The notes under the pieces are model-generated. The model did not search any database. It had not been told where the DNA came from and saw nothing but the letters and a program-made list of their open reading frames with translations. The position numbers and the translations under genes are program-made. Positions 1-10,474 of a stretch of 64,000 bases of DNA are shown here, piece after piece; the first letter of the stretch is position 1; each line of letters starts with the position of its first letter. This DNA is from Leishmania mexicana MHOM/GT/2001/U1103. Taxonomy: Eukaryota; Euglenozoa; Kinetoplastea; Trypanosomatida; Trypanosomatidae. Location: the NCBI RefSeq assembly GCF_000234665.1, contig NC_018313.1:472377-536376 (forward strand). The letters run 5' to 3'.

Positions 1-347
1 TTCCTGGCGAAGGCACGCATCCAGTCCCACAAGGCGAACTGCAGGCTGCGCTTGGCGCCTTCCATTAGCAGTGGAGGAGCCACCCCGCGGTAGAGGCTTC
101 TTGGACCCTCTGCCGTGGCCATCGACCACATCGTGCCAACGGTAGATCGGCACGTGTGAGGCCCGCCTGCCTGCATGCGAACCTTCGCGGTGTCAAGTGG
201 GTGACCGAGCACCACGGTGGTAGCGCCCTGCGCCGCACCGGGGACGAGCGCTACGAGAGACGTCTTCATGAGGTGCAGGAGTGCCCACTCTCGCTCGTCC
301 ACCTGTGGCACGACGGAGGTCGGCCAGGAGGGGCTGGCCACGACCAT
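1..347 (-). CDS. Mitochondrial carrier family protein, N-terminal part (runs off window)
   Basis: The minus strand is open from an ATG at 347 to the window edge (115 codons) with no stop. It contains the carrier-family signature HPLDTAKVRMQ (P-x-D-x-K-x-R) at about residues 49-59. This is followed by a segment with GPRSLYRGVAPPL and, further on, an aromatic helix, the usual layout of the first carrier repeat. Family members are six-helix inner-membrane transporters of about 300 residues, so roughly the first 40 percent is present. A pyrimidine tract and AG lie about 20 bases upstream of the ATG, supporting this start. The substrate cannot be inferred from one repeat. Confidence 0.85.
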   Translation of the reverse strand, partial: MVVASPSWPTSVVPQVDEREWALLHLMKTSLVALVPGAAQGATTVVLGHPLDTAKVRMQAGGPHTCRSTVGTMWSMATAEGPRSLYRGVAPPLLMEGAKRSLQFALWDWMRAFAR

Positions 348-1478
348 CTCCGACTTGCCGGCGGGTCTTTCAGCGAGAGAGGGGTGACGCTGCACGGAAA
401 GATCAAGTCGATGGCGCTTGAGTGGAAGGGGGGAGGGACTCTCTGCAGCCGCCGGGCGGTAGCAGCGCGTCGGCAAGTTTCCAGAACGTCAGTAGGTGGT
501 GCCAACGCGCCACACACGGCGCGGTGCGCAGGGGTATACGAGCAAGAGAGGGAGGCAGTGAGCGGAGGAAGTGATGCATGGCGCCCGTCGACTGTATGCC
601 TGCATGCGTGCGCTACTTGAGAGAGATAGGCCCCCGGGCAGCCGCTGGACGAGAGGAGGCGGCACTGCAGGTGAAGACGATCAAAGAGCCCTTCGTGGTT
701 TGGTCTTCGGCCGCGCGTGTGTGTGTGGGCCCTCCCGTCATCGAAGGAGGGGGGAGACGTCGTGGGGAGGTCAAAGTAAGGGCCGCAGCACAAAGGCCGC
801 CACCCGCTGCATCCTCGCCACGGCACGCACAGATTGATCGACCCACTAAAGACTTACGGCGACCGTCTCGACGGATGCGGCCAGCAAGGGAGGATGGGAG
901 CCATGAGAGAGCACCGTTGGGGAGAGAAAGTGCGTGCGTGCGGGGGTGCAGCAGGGATGACACCCACGAACGTCCTGTTCTCCGTCCCTCTCTGTCTCTG
1001 TGCGGGACTGTTGAATCACGTCACGCCGTACGCTGGGCACAAACGTGATGAGGATGGCAGGTGGTCGCTCACCCACGCAAGCGCGCGAGCCAGGTGTGCC
1101 TGAGAGGCGTCTGCATGGGAGTTACCCGACACACCTAGACGACGCGTGCGCATTTTCGTGTGTGCACCGTTGAGCTAGGCAGCACAGAGAACCACAGAGG
1201 GAGAAGGGGGGGGGGGCGCACATGCGCACCTATGCCAGAGAGCAATCGACCAGAGGGCGGCGAAAGGCGAAGAGCAGAGCGGCGAGAGGGGAGGGGGCAG
1301 CGAGGGGCAGTGTGCGCGCAGGACAGAGACGCCGCCCGGCGACAGCCTCTCCCCCACCTCTCTCAGCGGCTCCACGACCGCATGACTATGTACAGGGTTC
1401 AGCTCCAGAGTAAGATAACAGAGGCTCACAAGAGGATTTCGCGCACGAGGGTGCGCTAGCAGAGAGCGGCGCACGCCT
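348..1478. other. Intergenic/UTR stretch, no gene seen
   Basis: Apart from the acceptor of the carrier gene I see only low-complexity UTR-like DNA with G-runs on the plus strand. A short string near 731-743 matches the outer end of the SIDER-like repeats found elsewhere in the window, but homology does not extend beyond about 13 bases. Confidence 0.6.
367..390 (-). promoter_or_regulatory. Probable trans-splice acceptor for the mitochondrial carrier gene
   Basis: On the minus strand a C/T-rich tract (372-390) is followed by AG at 368-367, about 20 bases before the ATG at 347. This is the expected form of a spliced-leader acceptor. It is inferred from sequence only. Confidence 0.45.
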
Positions 1479-2582
1479 TCATCGGCTCACGACGTATGGC
1501 TTCACAACCCAGTCGCTGTGGCTCTCCGTACAGCCAGGGCACGTTATGGGGAGGACTTGACCGTCCTTGTCGCGATCCATGTCCACGAGTTCTCCATTCA
1601 CGTCTACGCGAAGCAGGCGACGACCGCAGCGGCCGCAGTAGTAGGCGCGACGCTGCACTGAGGACATGGCGGAGATGACAGAGACGCTGCGGTGCTGAGT
1701 TGCAAGGGCGGACAGAAACCCTACGCGGTGGGTTGAGCAGCTGCCTGCCACCACCGAAGACGCCGTCTCCACTGCGGCGCCGGACTGTCCTGCAGCGCCT
1801 GTTGCCTCCGCGTCCTTCACGCGCAGCGACCGCTGGCTGGGGAGCGGCACAAGGTAGCGATTGGAGAGCGTGGTCGGGAGGTTCATGTGATTGCCTTCCT
1901 CGCTGAACGGCGTCGACGGCTGCCACGACATGTGGCTCAGCTTGCAACGCGGACACGTCATCGGGAGAACGTTGCCAAACGCGGAGGCCGAGAAGGGAAG
2001 GGGAGCGCCATTCTGATCCATCGCTAGCACGTGGTAGCCGCACAGCATGCAGCGCCACGAGACGTTTTTGCGCTGACGATAGAGCGACGTCACGTTGGTT
2101 GCTGCCGCCGCCAACGGGGCACTGAGGGATGCTGCAGAGACATCACTCATCACCTGCGCACTGGAGCTGGCACCGCCACCAACGGCGCCGGGCAGTTCCG
2201 CCGACGTGAACGACAGCGTGTGTGGCACACGCTGGCTCTGATTGTGTAGCGCGGCCAAGGACGCCAGCGTCCCCAGCTGCCCGGAGGAGGCGAGGGATGA
2301 TTGATTGGTGGTGGTGGTAAGGGACGACGCCTTCTTGATCGACTCCCCGGTCCCATCGGCGGCTACCGAGGCGAACACGGCCGGCAGTGACGCCTCATGT
2401 CCGTAAAGCTCGGACACCCAAGAGAGACCCTCCGCGGACCGCTTGCCGCGCGAGACCTGAGGAAGGTGGTGTGTGTGTGTCTTTGTGTTCGCGGCAGAGG
2501 TGGCTGCGGCCATCGGAAACTTGTTGCACAGCACTCCGCTGGCGATTGTCGGCCTTACCGAGACACTCGTGGCGGTGGCCAT
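1479..2582 (-). CDS. Conserved hypothetical protein with two zinc-ribbon-like modules
   Basis: A 367-residue protein I do not recognise by name. The first 165 residues are Ser/Ala/Thr-rich and look disordered. Two similar cysteine modules follow: C178-x2-C181 with C210-P-x-C213 and a downstream H/W, and near the C-terminus C316-x2-C319 with C348-P-x-C351 and again S-H-x-x-W. Each has the spacing of a zinc ribbon (two CxxC knuckles about 28 residues apart), and the hydrophobic residues between them match, implying internal duplication. The N-terminus could serve as an organelle presequence, but that is a guess. ATG at 2582; candidate splice AGs lie within 60 bases upstream. Confidence 0.8.
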   Translation of the reverse strand: MATATSVSVRPTIASGVLCNKFPMAAATSAANTKTHTHHLPQVSRGKRSAEGLSWVSELYGHEASLPAVFASVAADGTGESIKKASSLTTTTNQSSLASSGQLGTLASLAALHNQSQRVPHTLSFTSAELPGAVGGGASSSAQVMSDVSAASLSAPLAAAATNVTSLYRQRKNVSWRCMLCGYHVLAMDQNGAPLPFSASAFGNVLPMTCPRCKLSHMSWQPSTPFSEEGNHMNLPTTLSNRYLVPLPSQRSLRVKDAEATGAAGQSGAAVETASSVVAGSCSTHRVGFLSALATQHRSVSVISAMSSVQRRAYYCGRCGRRLLRVDVNGELVDMDRDKDGQVLPITCPGCTESHSDWVVKPYVVSR

Positions 2583-3409
2583 ATCTCTTCTTCACCTTGA
2601 AGACAAAACGGACGACCTCTGAAGTAATGTGCTGCCCCGCGTGTGTGCTGCGGGCGGTCGGCGAAGACGTGCAGGCGGGATAGAGAGCAGAGGAAGATTG
2701 AGGATGGGCCACGCGATGCTGTCAAGGCCCCCCCCCTCCCCCCAGGCGTACGCGTCTCCGTAGGAGGAGAGGAAAGGGGAGGGGCTGGCCACATTGAGAA
2801 GCACGTGCACCGTACGCCTGTGCAGATGTATGCGGGTGGGTCCGATGAACCACGTCGGGAGGGGGTGGGTGGGTGGGTTCTCCCCCCTCGCTTTCCTCGC
2901 TTGCTTCGCGGAAGGAGCGGGCCTGTCGCACATGCCGTCAGCGGCGATGTCGGTGGGACGCGCGCGCGTGCTTCCCGCCACCATCCACCCGCCGACATCG
3001 TAAGAGGAAGTAACGGAAGAAACGACGCGCCCGCGCTATTTGTACATATTGCAGCGCAACGGAGAAAAAAGTGCGCGTCGGCGGCGCTCGCACCTCGGAG
3101 ACGTCGAGGCCGATGCACGCACAAACACGCACGTGGGCTCATGCGCGTGTGCAAACACTCGGTGCACGTGAAGCGGGTAGTGAAGGGTGTGGGAGGGTGA
3201 GGGAAACGGCCATCACACACGGGGAAGCAAAGCAAGGTGTCCAGCGAGGTGATGCTCCGACAGAACAGTTCATGCACCGAGCCCCTGGCGTGGCACACCG
3301 CTTCTCCACCTTGACCGACGACGTCGACGCCGCCGCCCCCGTCATACCTCGACTGTGGCAGCAGCAGCAGCAGTAGCAGTAGCAGGGTATCACGCCCATC
3401 TCTGCCACT
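2583..3409. other. Intergenic/UTR stretch
   Basis: No coding frame is supported. A short imperfect CAG/TAG trinucleotide run lies at about 3358-3387, in what would be the 3'UTR of the kelch gene. The rest is G-rich low-complexity sequence. Confidence 0.6.
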
Positions 3410-5125
3410 TTACGCCGCGTGACCCTTGGCGTTTGTGGATGGCCGCTTGGGCACCGCGCCTTCTGCGTCCCCGCCCGCCTCGTCAGCGAGTCGCACCGAC
3501 GCGCTTGTCAGGTGTGGCAGCTCCAGCGCGCAAACATACGGCTCCGCGGCGCCATGCGGTCCACAGCCCCCAACGAGGTACACAATGCGCTGACTTGAGA
3601 CAGCCACGGCAGCGTGGTGACGCTGCAACACAGAAGCCGCCGCCTTCGGTAGCTCTAGCCGAACCCAGCGAATCTTCACCACTGGCACCGCCGTGCTTGC
3701 GCTGTCCGCCGGCGTGCCAGCAGGCAGCTCTGCAAGCTCTGCGCCGGCGCCGCTCATTACCTGCATCACCCACGCGTCAGCGCATACGGCGCCTTCGGCG
3801 TCGAGGCCGCCGACAACCAGTACCTCGCGCTGCACAACATCCGCGACGGGGCCGCGGTGGCGGCTTGTCGGTGAGGCAGTACCAGGGATCGGCACTGCTG
3901 CGACAGCCACTGCGTACCGCGCGCAGGGTACGGCGCCGCCTCCCACCACACGCACCGGAAGCCACGCGCCGAGCTTGGCATCGTAGACGGCCACATCCTT
4001 TAGCGTGGTGAGTGTTGCGGACGCGGGGGCAGACGCATCGAGAGCGGCAGGGGAGCCCTTCCCGTCCTTGCCAGATGCACCACCACGCTTACCCGGTGAC
4101 AACGCGCGCATCGCGGTAACTTTCCTCGCGCGGGCCCCCTTGCCAGCCGACGCGCCAGCGGCCGCTGCACCGGCGTCGTCTGCTTGCGTATGGACTTGTC
4201 GTCCACTCACAACCACAATGTATCGTTGGTTGAGGCTGCACGCGCCGTGCGCGGCCCGCGGCGGCGGCGGGCCAAGGGCCGGCGGCAACCTGGGTGTCGT
4301 GCTCGTAGGCTCGGGAACTGCTGCCTCCCTACCCTCGGCGGTTCTGTGCTCCCCGCCTGCCTGCTGCTTCTCATCCAAGTTCCCAGACGCGCCGTCGATC
4401 TCCTCCAGCGCTGCGGCGGTGCCTTGCTGCGTCTCGCCCCCGAAGCGGAGTAGCCGACCCTGCACACACGTGACGGTATGGTGACTGCGGGAGCTGCTGG
4501 TAGCCGCGGCAGATGACGGTGGAGGTGTGAAGCTGTTGTCTCCGTTGGCGCCGTCCGCGAACGCGCGCACTCCGGCAATACGGCAAGCACCGCTCCAGCC
4601 ACCGTCGGCGTACATCACTGACGGCCCGTCGGCACCGTTCTCCGATGGCCATGAGGCCCACCAGGAGGCAAAAAGCGGCCAGTCGTGGTCTTCCGCAGCG
4701 CCGGCGTTTGCGCCGCGGATCGCGTCCTGCTGCACTGCCCACCGTGCTGCTCCCGCCTTCCATGCGCGTGCCACAGCAGCATGCGCTTTGATAGCGAAGG
4801 TGTTCATTGCTGTCGGCACCGACGTGTACTCCCATAGTGGAGCTGGAGCCTGTTCCACTGCGTGTGGTCGGTGGCACGGAGTGCCACCAACGACGCAGAG
4901 CACTGACTCACTAGGCGACAGCATTGCCGCGTGGCCCCACCGCGCGCCACCCATCAAGCACTCCTCCTTACTGGAGGCATCGGCGACGGTTGTCGCTGTC
5001 CACGCTGACGGTGCGGTGACCTCCACAACCAGCGGTGGACCGCTGAGGTCTTCGCCGTACAGCGCCGGTGGCCCACTCGCCGCTGCTGCTGCCGCCTTTG
5101 CCTTGCTGCTCGACAGCTTGGGCAT
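3410..5125 (-). CDS. Kelch-repeat protein
   Basis: The 571-residue product starts at the ATG at 5125 (MPKLSSSK). The frame stays open a further 108 codons upstream, but that part reads like translated UTR and contains the splice tract. Kelch-type blades are visible: ARWGHAAML followed by VLCVVGG near the N-terminus, AHGACSLNQRYIVVVSG around the middle, PCARYAVAV followed by VLVVGG, and QRHHAAVAVSSQRIVYLVGG near residues 500-520. Each shows the small-residue/His start and the hydrophobic-GG end of a blade. Kelch propellers mediate protein contacts. No partner domain is present and the function is unknown. Long Ala/Gly/Ser insertions separate the blades. Confidence 0.8.
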   Translation of the reverse strand: MPKLSSSKAKAAAAAASGPPALYGEDLSGPPLVVEVTAPSAWTATTVADASSKEECLMGGARWGHAAMLSPSESVLCVVGGTPCHRPHAVEQAPAPLWEYTSVPTAMNTFAIKAHAAVARAWKAGAARWAVQQDAIRGANAGAAEDHDWPLFASWWASWPSENGADGPSVMYADGGWSGACRIAGVRAFADGANGDNSFTPPPSSAAATSSSRSHHTVTCVQGRLLRFGGETQQGTAAALEEIDGASGNLDEKQQAGGEHRTAEGREAAVPEPTSTTPRLPPALGPPPPRAAHGACSLNQRYIVVVSGRQVHTQADDAGAAAAGASAGKGARARKVTAMRALSPGKRGGASGKDGKGSPAALDASAPASATLTTLKDVAVYDAKLGAWLPVRVVGGGAVPCARYAVAVAAVPIPGTASPTSRHRGPVADVVQREVLVVGGLDAEGAVCADAWVMQVMSGAGAELAELPAGTPADSASTAVPVVKIRWVRLELPKAAASVLQRHHAAVAVSSQRIVYLVGGCGPHGAAEPYVCALELPHLTSASVRLADEAGGDAEGAVPKRPSTNAKGHAA

Positions 5126-5157
5126 GAACACGGAGAGCCGTTCGTCTAACGTTAAAT

Positions 5158-5189
5158 CTGCGTGAGCGGCGGAGAGAGGGGGAGGGGGC
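5158..5189 (-). promoter_or_regulatory. Probable trans-splice acceptor for the kelch gene
   Basis: On the minus strand a strong C/T tract (about 5171-5189) is followed by CAG ending at 5158. The next in-frame ATG is at 5125. This favours the 5125 start over longer versions of the frame. Confidence 0.5.
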
Positions 5190-5978
5190 GACGTCACGCG
5201 GCAGAGTCCGTGCTCGCTTGAGGGAAGTGAGGTGCGCAGAGGACCTCTGTAGGAGTGTCCGTTGTCCCGAGTGGGGGGGGGCGGCACAACTGCTTGTGTG
5301 CTTGCGGAGGAGGTGGGCGGGAGATGGGGGAGGGCCCTGTGCGTGCGCGTGCATTCGGGCGTGCAACGCGGATGCAGAGCAGGCGAGGAACAGAGAAGAG
5401 CGGCAAGGATGTCGGAGGAGGGGATGGTGGAGGAGTTGCCCAGCATCAAGAAAATATTTCAGCGGTTGGGCCTCCCCACCTCCTCCGAGAGTGGAAGGCC
5501 CGCGCGTGCATGCGTGTGCGTACGTGTGCGGGAAAGGGGAAGGGGAGGGCACAGTGACACGCATCTGTGTGCGCTTATCGGCTGTCGAGCGGGGCTGGAT
5601 GTGGCCTGAGGTGTCGGTGAAGAGGAGAGGGCAAACTCCTGAGACATGCGCTGACACACAGAGGCACAGAAGGGGAAAAGCAGACAGAAGAGGAGGAGGA
5701 AGCGCTCAAGCGAGCGGCTTTCTATGGACTTACCTACGCTGAAACAGAGCTTCTAGGGGAGGGTGGCGGCGGTGGTGGTGGTGGTGGGGGGGGGGGTTGG
5801 GACACATGCTCGGTTAGGATACGTCTTCGCTTAGAGCTACACTCGAAAAAGGGCAGCCGTGGGCACTATGCGCGTGTGCATGCGCCGCTCCTCACCGGCT
5901 CCTCAGCCGCACCAATTTGCAGACGTGCAGAAACACACAAGTATATATCGACACAAGTGGTGCGCCTCCAGTCCATGC
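5190..5978. other. Intergenic/UTR stretch
   Basis: No gene is seen. A GGT/GGC-rich run followed by a long G homopolymer occurs at about 5763-5799, in the 3'UTR of the downstream-numbered PPPDE gene. Confidence 0.6.
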
Positions 5979-6635
5979 TCAAGGGGTACTTAAGGGGTTG
6001 TCCATGGAGTCCAGCAGCTGCAGGACGGACTCTGGCAGGTAGGAGGCGGCGTAGTTGCCCAGTCGACCCACATGAGGGGGAATGAGCACCGGTAGTAAGT
6101 ACTTTTGGCCATCCACCTCGACCTCCTCCATGTACGCACTTTGGTACGTAGACGGGAGCGCCGTGCGCCTCTGTGCTACCCGTACGTCAGGCGGCAGCAG
6201 CGCTTCACAGAAAGCATGCGCGAAGTGGATGCAGTTGTGTTTCACGAGGTGATACTTGTTGCCCTGCCACGGATCACACTGCTCAAGCCTGGCAACGAGC
6301 TCCCGCACTTCTAGCGCGCTCAGCTGTGTCTGCCCGACAAAGAACTGCTCACGGAAAATGTGCGGCGGCGAGTGGCGAGGCTCGACGACACGGACGCCGC
6401 TGCCCTCCTCGCAGCGGCCGTACTGGTACTCCTTGTCGTACACCTGGATACCAGCGTGGTGCACGCCAAGGCCGACCGGCCAAAGCCAAGAGTTGGACTT
6501 CATAATGTCGTACACGTTGACGAAGACAGCGTTGGGCTGGCGAGCTGCGTCCTCGTAGCCCGTGGAGGTAACTGGCACGTCCGACTTGCCGGCGCTAGCC
6601 GAGAGGGTTGTAACACCGGATTTCGTGGCGTCCAT
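5979..6635 (-). CDS. PPPDE (DUF862/DeSI-type) peptidase, copy 1
   Basis: A 218-residue protein carrying a complete PPPDE thiol-isopeptidase fold. The QPNAVFVNVYD strand starts near residue 33. The candidate catalytic His is H60 within GVHHAGIQVY, and the candidate catalytic Cys is C135 within VKHNCIHF. Members of this family (DeSI-1/2) remove SUMO or ubiquitin from substrates; which one applies here cannot be told. The protein is clearly paralogous to the neighbour at 8432-9196, with long shared blocks such as PRHSPPH, REQFF, GQT and AFCEALLPP. The ATG at 6635 is preceded by a very good pyrimidine tract and AG at about 6668. It is probably soluble, since no membrane segment is present. Confidence 0.92.
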   Translation of the reverse strand: MDATKSGVTTLSASAGKSDVPVTSTGYEDAARQPNAVFVNVYDIMKSNSWLWPVGLGVHHAGIQVYDKEYQYGRCEEGSGVRVVEPRHSPPHIFREQFFVGQTQLSALEVRELVARLEQCDPWQGNKYHLVKHNCIHFAHAFCEALLPPDVRVAQRRTALPSTYQSAYMEEVEVDGQKYLLPVLIPPHVGRLGNYAASYLPESVLQLLDSMDNPLSTP

Positions 6636-6667
6636 TGCTACAGGAGTCGTCTCTCGCCCTTAAAGAT

Positions 6668-6704
6668 CTGGAAGAGAGAAGCGGAGAGAGCAAGAAGCAG
6701 AAGA
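6668..6704 (-). promoter_or_regulatory. Probable trans-splice acceptor for PPPDE copy 1
   Basis: On the minus strand a tract of about 30 bases that is nearly all C/T ends in CAG at 6668. The ATG follows 33 bases later. It is one of the cleanest acceptor-like sites in the window. Confidence 0.6.
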
Positions 6705-8431
6705 AGGCGCAAATACGTGCGCGTGTTGGACCGAGCCGCAAGAACAGTTGACCAGGTAGAGTCCGGCGTCGGTCTCTCGGAGATGGAGTGTGGGGGTGTG
6801 GGGGTGATGCGTACGCGGCACAGAGGAGAAACACCCAGTCTACGTGAAAGGCTCGCACAGACACAGAGTATATCGGAGTTCGATCGTCCGTGAGAGAGGT
6901 GCTTTCCGCTGGGCAAGTGGGGAGGCTGATGCGAGGAGTAATGACGTGTGATGGGTATGGGCGGGGTGGTGGGCAGGAGGTGGGCAGGAGTAGAGCGCGT
7001 GCAGATGCATGCCGAGGCAAACGAAGGAAGAGACCGCCTGCGACAGGAAGAGAGGACAGACATCGCGGAGGTACCCTCTGAGCATGCGCGTCCTCGCACG
7101 TGCCCTCCCCTCATTCCTCCTCTGCACACACAAGCACACGTTTATGCCAATGTCCAAACCGGAGAGAGAGGGTGGGGGGGGGGGAGGTGCGCGGGGCGTG
7201 CCATCTTAGCCGGACCGGCAACGACACAGCCCTTTACAACTTGCACTGGCTTCTTCGACTCGATGGCCATCAGCGTCATTCCTCCATCCAGCGAGACACA
7301 CACACCCGTCACGGTGGACGCGGACGCACGCACACGCTTGCTGAGGACACGGAAGAGGGAGGAGATCGAGGAAGGGAACGGGTGAAAGACGAAGTCGAGG
7401 AGGGGTGCTTGCAGGCGCAGGGCTCCAGCATGGGCGACGCAAGCCCCACGAGCGAGCACGCAAAGATGAGAGAAAAAATGCAGCCGCAGCCGCAGCAGCG
7501 GCCGAAGCAGCGGCACGCACACACACAAAGATTGAGAAAGGCGAAAACGTAAGTAAGGAAAGGGTGCAAGCAGCGTGACGAGCGAAACGGAGCAGCAGCG
7601 GAGCCACTGCCATATCGCATGCACGCGGGGGGGGGTGCACACTGTGGAACTAAAACACGCACGCACGCACACATCGACTTATTAGTCTCCTGTGCTGTTC
7701 ACATGGCCCTCATGACGATGGGGGCGAAGGGGGAGGGCACACGCGCCTCCGTGCGTGGTGTCACAGGGTCCAGTGTCCTCCTCCTCCCCTTATATCCCTA
7801 CCAATGCCGCACCCTCCTCTGGTGGTGACAGGGCCAAGCGCCTACGACGCAGTGGCTGAGGGAGGGAGGGAGGGGAAGGGGAAGGGGAGGGGGTTGGGGT
7901 GGCGTGTCGCTGTGGAGCGGACGCACGATGAGGGAAGAAACACGATACATTATACATCATCGCTGTGCACATCAAGTCGGGTCGTGTCGATGCGTAAGTG
8001 CACGTCTGCCATGATGTGCATCGGTAGCAGGGCATATCCTAAGAGAACATGAGCAGCAGCAAGGGAGTTGACAGATGGAGGAACGATCTGTGCTCTGACC
8101 TACGTGTCAACACACACACACACACAAACACATGTGCGAAGAGGCACACCGCTACCCGCCCTTGTCATCATCAAGACGACCACCATCAGCTCCACGAAAA
8201 AGCAACAGTGAACGAGGGCACACGTCGATGCAAAGGGCGTGGAGAGGGAGATGAGAGGACGGAAACAGCGTGAGGAGGAGGGCGGCGATCAGCGCACAGG
8301 CCTGAGTGCATAAGAACATGTGCATAGATTTACAAATTCAGAGGCGTGTGTGTGTGCATGTCTCACGTGACGCTCGCCCCCTCTCCTCCACACAAGACAC
8401 ACGCACAACGCTCGCCGACTACTAGCATCCG
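6705..8431. other. Long intergenic/UTR stretch
   Basis: About 1.7 kb without a supported gene. It consists of purine-rich runs on the plus strand, short CA repeats (around 8109-8130) and G-runs. The apparent open frames have repeat-driven composition and no family resemblance. Confidence 0.6.
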
Positions 8432-9196
8432 CTAAAGACCTGTGCGGGTGTGGGGCTGCGGTGCTGGGGTTGTGCTTCGATTCGCATTGGGATCCGCAGC
8501 GGTGGGCTGCTCTCGCTCCGGGGGCACCTCAGACATGCTGAAGAACGAGCTTTCAAGTCGGTCGAAGTTCCGCATGGAAGATTTCGGCAGGTAGTGCGCT
8601 GCATACCGCGCTAGCCGGTCGACGTGGCGCGGTATGAGCACCGGCACCGAGTGCCGCATTCCGTCCACCTCGACCTCCACCATGTGCATCTTCTGCGACA
8701 GTCCCGCCTCCTCCACCCGTCGCGCCTGCTCCACGCGTACTGCGGGCGGCAGGAGCGCCTCGCAAAATGCTCGAGCGAAGTCGATGCAGTTGTGTTTCAC
8801 GAGATGGTAGTTGTTGCCCAGCCACTCCACCTTGTCCGAGAAGGCCACCACCAGCTTCTCCACCTCGGACGCGCTCAGCCGCGTCTGACCGAGGAAGAAC
8901 TGCTCCCGGTACGTGTGCGGAGGCGAGTGGCGAGGCTTGACACTGCCGATGCCTTTGCCGATGGGGCGATGACCATACTGGTACTCCTTGCTGTACACCT
9001 GCACGCCGACATGATGCGCGCCCCACCCAATGGAGCACAGGAGCGTGCTGCTGCCGTCCACATCGTAAACATTGAGAAGGACGGCGTTTGGCTGGCTCGC
9101 GTCGCGCACCTCCTCTATCCACCCAAGCGGGTTCAGAGAATGGCGCTCCTGCGTCGGCGGAGCGCCATCCCCGTCATCTGCACTAGCCCCGTCCAT
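8432..9196 (-). CDS. PPPDE (DUF862/DeSI-type) peptidase, copy 2
   Basis: The 254-residue product starts at the ATG at 9196; an extension to 9280 would begin with GTG and include the splice site. The PPPDE fold is intact. The candidate catalytic His is H62 in GAHHVGVQVY and the candidate Cys is C137 in VKHNCIDF. The core aligns along its length with copy 1 (5979-6635), so the two are a tandem duplication. Copy 2 has its own N-terminus and a Pro/Thr-rich C-terminal tail after the domain. As a DeSI-type enzyme it would act as a SUMO or ubiquitin isopeptidase; specificity is unknown. The next gene upstream in the transcript encodes a protein with SUMO-interaction-like motifs. Confidence 0.9.
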   Translation of the reverse strand: MDGASADDGDGAPPTQERHSLNPLGWIEEVRDASQPNAVLLNVYDVDGSSTLLCSIGWGAHHVGVQVYSKEYQYGHRPIGKGIGSVKPRHSPPHTYREQFFLGQTRLSASEVEKLVVAFSDKVEWLGNNYHLVKHNCIDFARAFCEALLPPAVRVEQARRVEEAGLSQKMHMVEVEVDGMRHSVPVLIPRHVDRLARYAAHYLPKSSMRNFDRLESSFFSMSEVPPEREQPTAADPNANRSTTPAPQPHTRTGL

Positions 9197-9232
9197 GGTT
9201 GCTCCGGCCACGGCAGGGTACGTTAACAGCCC

Positions 9233-9254
9233 CTGTGCAAGGGGAGAGGGCGGG
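9233..9254 (-). promoter_or_regulatory. Probable trans-splice acceptor for PPPDE copy 2
   Basis: A C/T tract (about 9241-9254) is followed by CAG ending at 9233 on the minus strand, 37 bases before the ATG at 9196. It supports the shorter start. Confidence 0.5.
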
Positions 9255-10474
9255 CCAATGTGGGGAGCAGTAGAGAACACAAGAGCCGGCGCGGCACGAC
9301 TAAAGATCTGCGAAGCACACAGCCGGCTGCCAGGAGGTGTTGCTCAACGGATGCCCGGAAGAAGAAGATACGTACCGGTGCTGCTCACAGGATCCGCATG
9401 CGCGTGCGTGTGTGTGTGTGTGTGGAGGGAGGGAGGGAGGGAGGGTTGGTGGTCGTAGCTGCAGTCTCCGCGTGGTCAACACGAAGCCAAACAGAGAATG
9501 GCGCCCCCCTCCTCGCGCCCTCACTCTCCTTCCACAACCGACACCGCGAACACGCAGATAGAGTGGCGAGCTGAATATGCGGGCCGCAGGGGCAAAGGAC
9601 AGGAGCACGGGAGCACAGGAGGGGAGACGACCACAGAGGTCCGTGCGCCTCCCCGATCGCCTGTGTGCGACTAGGTGCCTGCCCCCTCCCTACCTGAAGC
9701 ACGCGCACGCCGGTCACACGTGAGGGCAATACTTCAGCACAGGAAGGATGGGCGGCCGAAGAAGGGAGAGTCACCTGTATGTGTGGATGTGGACAAATGT
9801 GGGTGGTTGCGCGACGAGTGGGGGAGGGAAGGTAGTAGCCTCGTGGCAAGCATGATCGCACTACTTCGTCAGTGTCGTAGCGTCGCCATGCAGTTGTGTC
9901 GGTAGAGAGCGCGCGCCTGCATGTACGAAGTGCGCCGGGTTGGAGTTTACACCTTGATGCCGCTCTCGTGAGGTCGCAGTCTCTGAGAGAAAGGGAAGGA
10001 GGGCAAGCATAACCCGGGCGACGTGCCTGCGCTTGTGATCGTCACCACTTCCCGTTAGAAATAGATGTAGTCGAGTCGCTCGCATGTCGTGGTGGGTCCT
10101 CGCACCTGCGCAGTTGACAACCAGCGACGGCCCTCCCTCTCTCTTCCGCAGAACATGCAGACACACACGGACACACATATGAGCACATGCCGGTGCAGCG
10201 CCGTGAATTGGAGGGGCGTGCAGTGTGTGTGTGTGTGTGTGTGTCTGTGTGTGACAGTGCAACTTCATGCGTGACAGCGTGCCGGGCACACTATCGGAGG
10301 AGCGGAGAGACCGCACAACATGTGAAGAAGCAGCGAGGACCTTCGTCAGAGGGCAGCATCTCCCGCCCTTTCCTCTGCTCACACACGCACATGCACGGAG
10401 CGGCTGAGAGGGGGGGGGAGTACAGCGCTGCTTGTCGTGTCCCTCCTCCTGACCCTCCATCCCCATGCAAACCT
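9255..10474. other. Intergenic/UTR stretch
   Basis: No gene is supported. It contains a TG repeat (10223-10253), a short GGGA repeat near 9423-9444 and general low-complexity sequence. Confidence 0.6.
10223..10253. repeat. TG/CA dinucleotide microsatellite
   Basis: About 31 bases of GT repeat with one C interruption, in the presumed 3'UTR of the SIM-rich protein gene. Confidence 0.9.

Noticed and set aside
731..743. Fourth SIDER-like copy
   Set aside because: Only about 13 bases match the outer end of the element; no homology continues on either side.
5126..5449. 108-codon N-terminal extension of the kelch protein
   Set aside because: Includes the C/T tract and AG expected for trans-splicing; the composition is UTR-like.
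8109..8130. Possible CRISPR-like or structured repeat array
   Set aside because: Only simple CA/TG and G-run microsatellites are present; no spaced direct repeats exist in the window.
9197..9280. 28-codon N-terminal extension of PPPDE copy 2
   Set aside because: Begins with GTG and contains the presumed splice acceptor; the ATG at 9196 is preferred.
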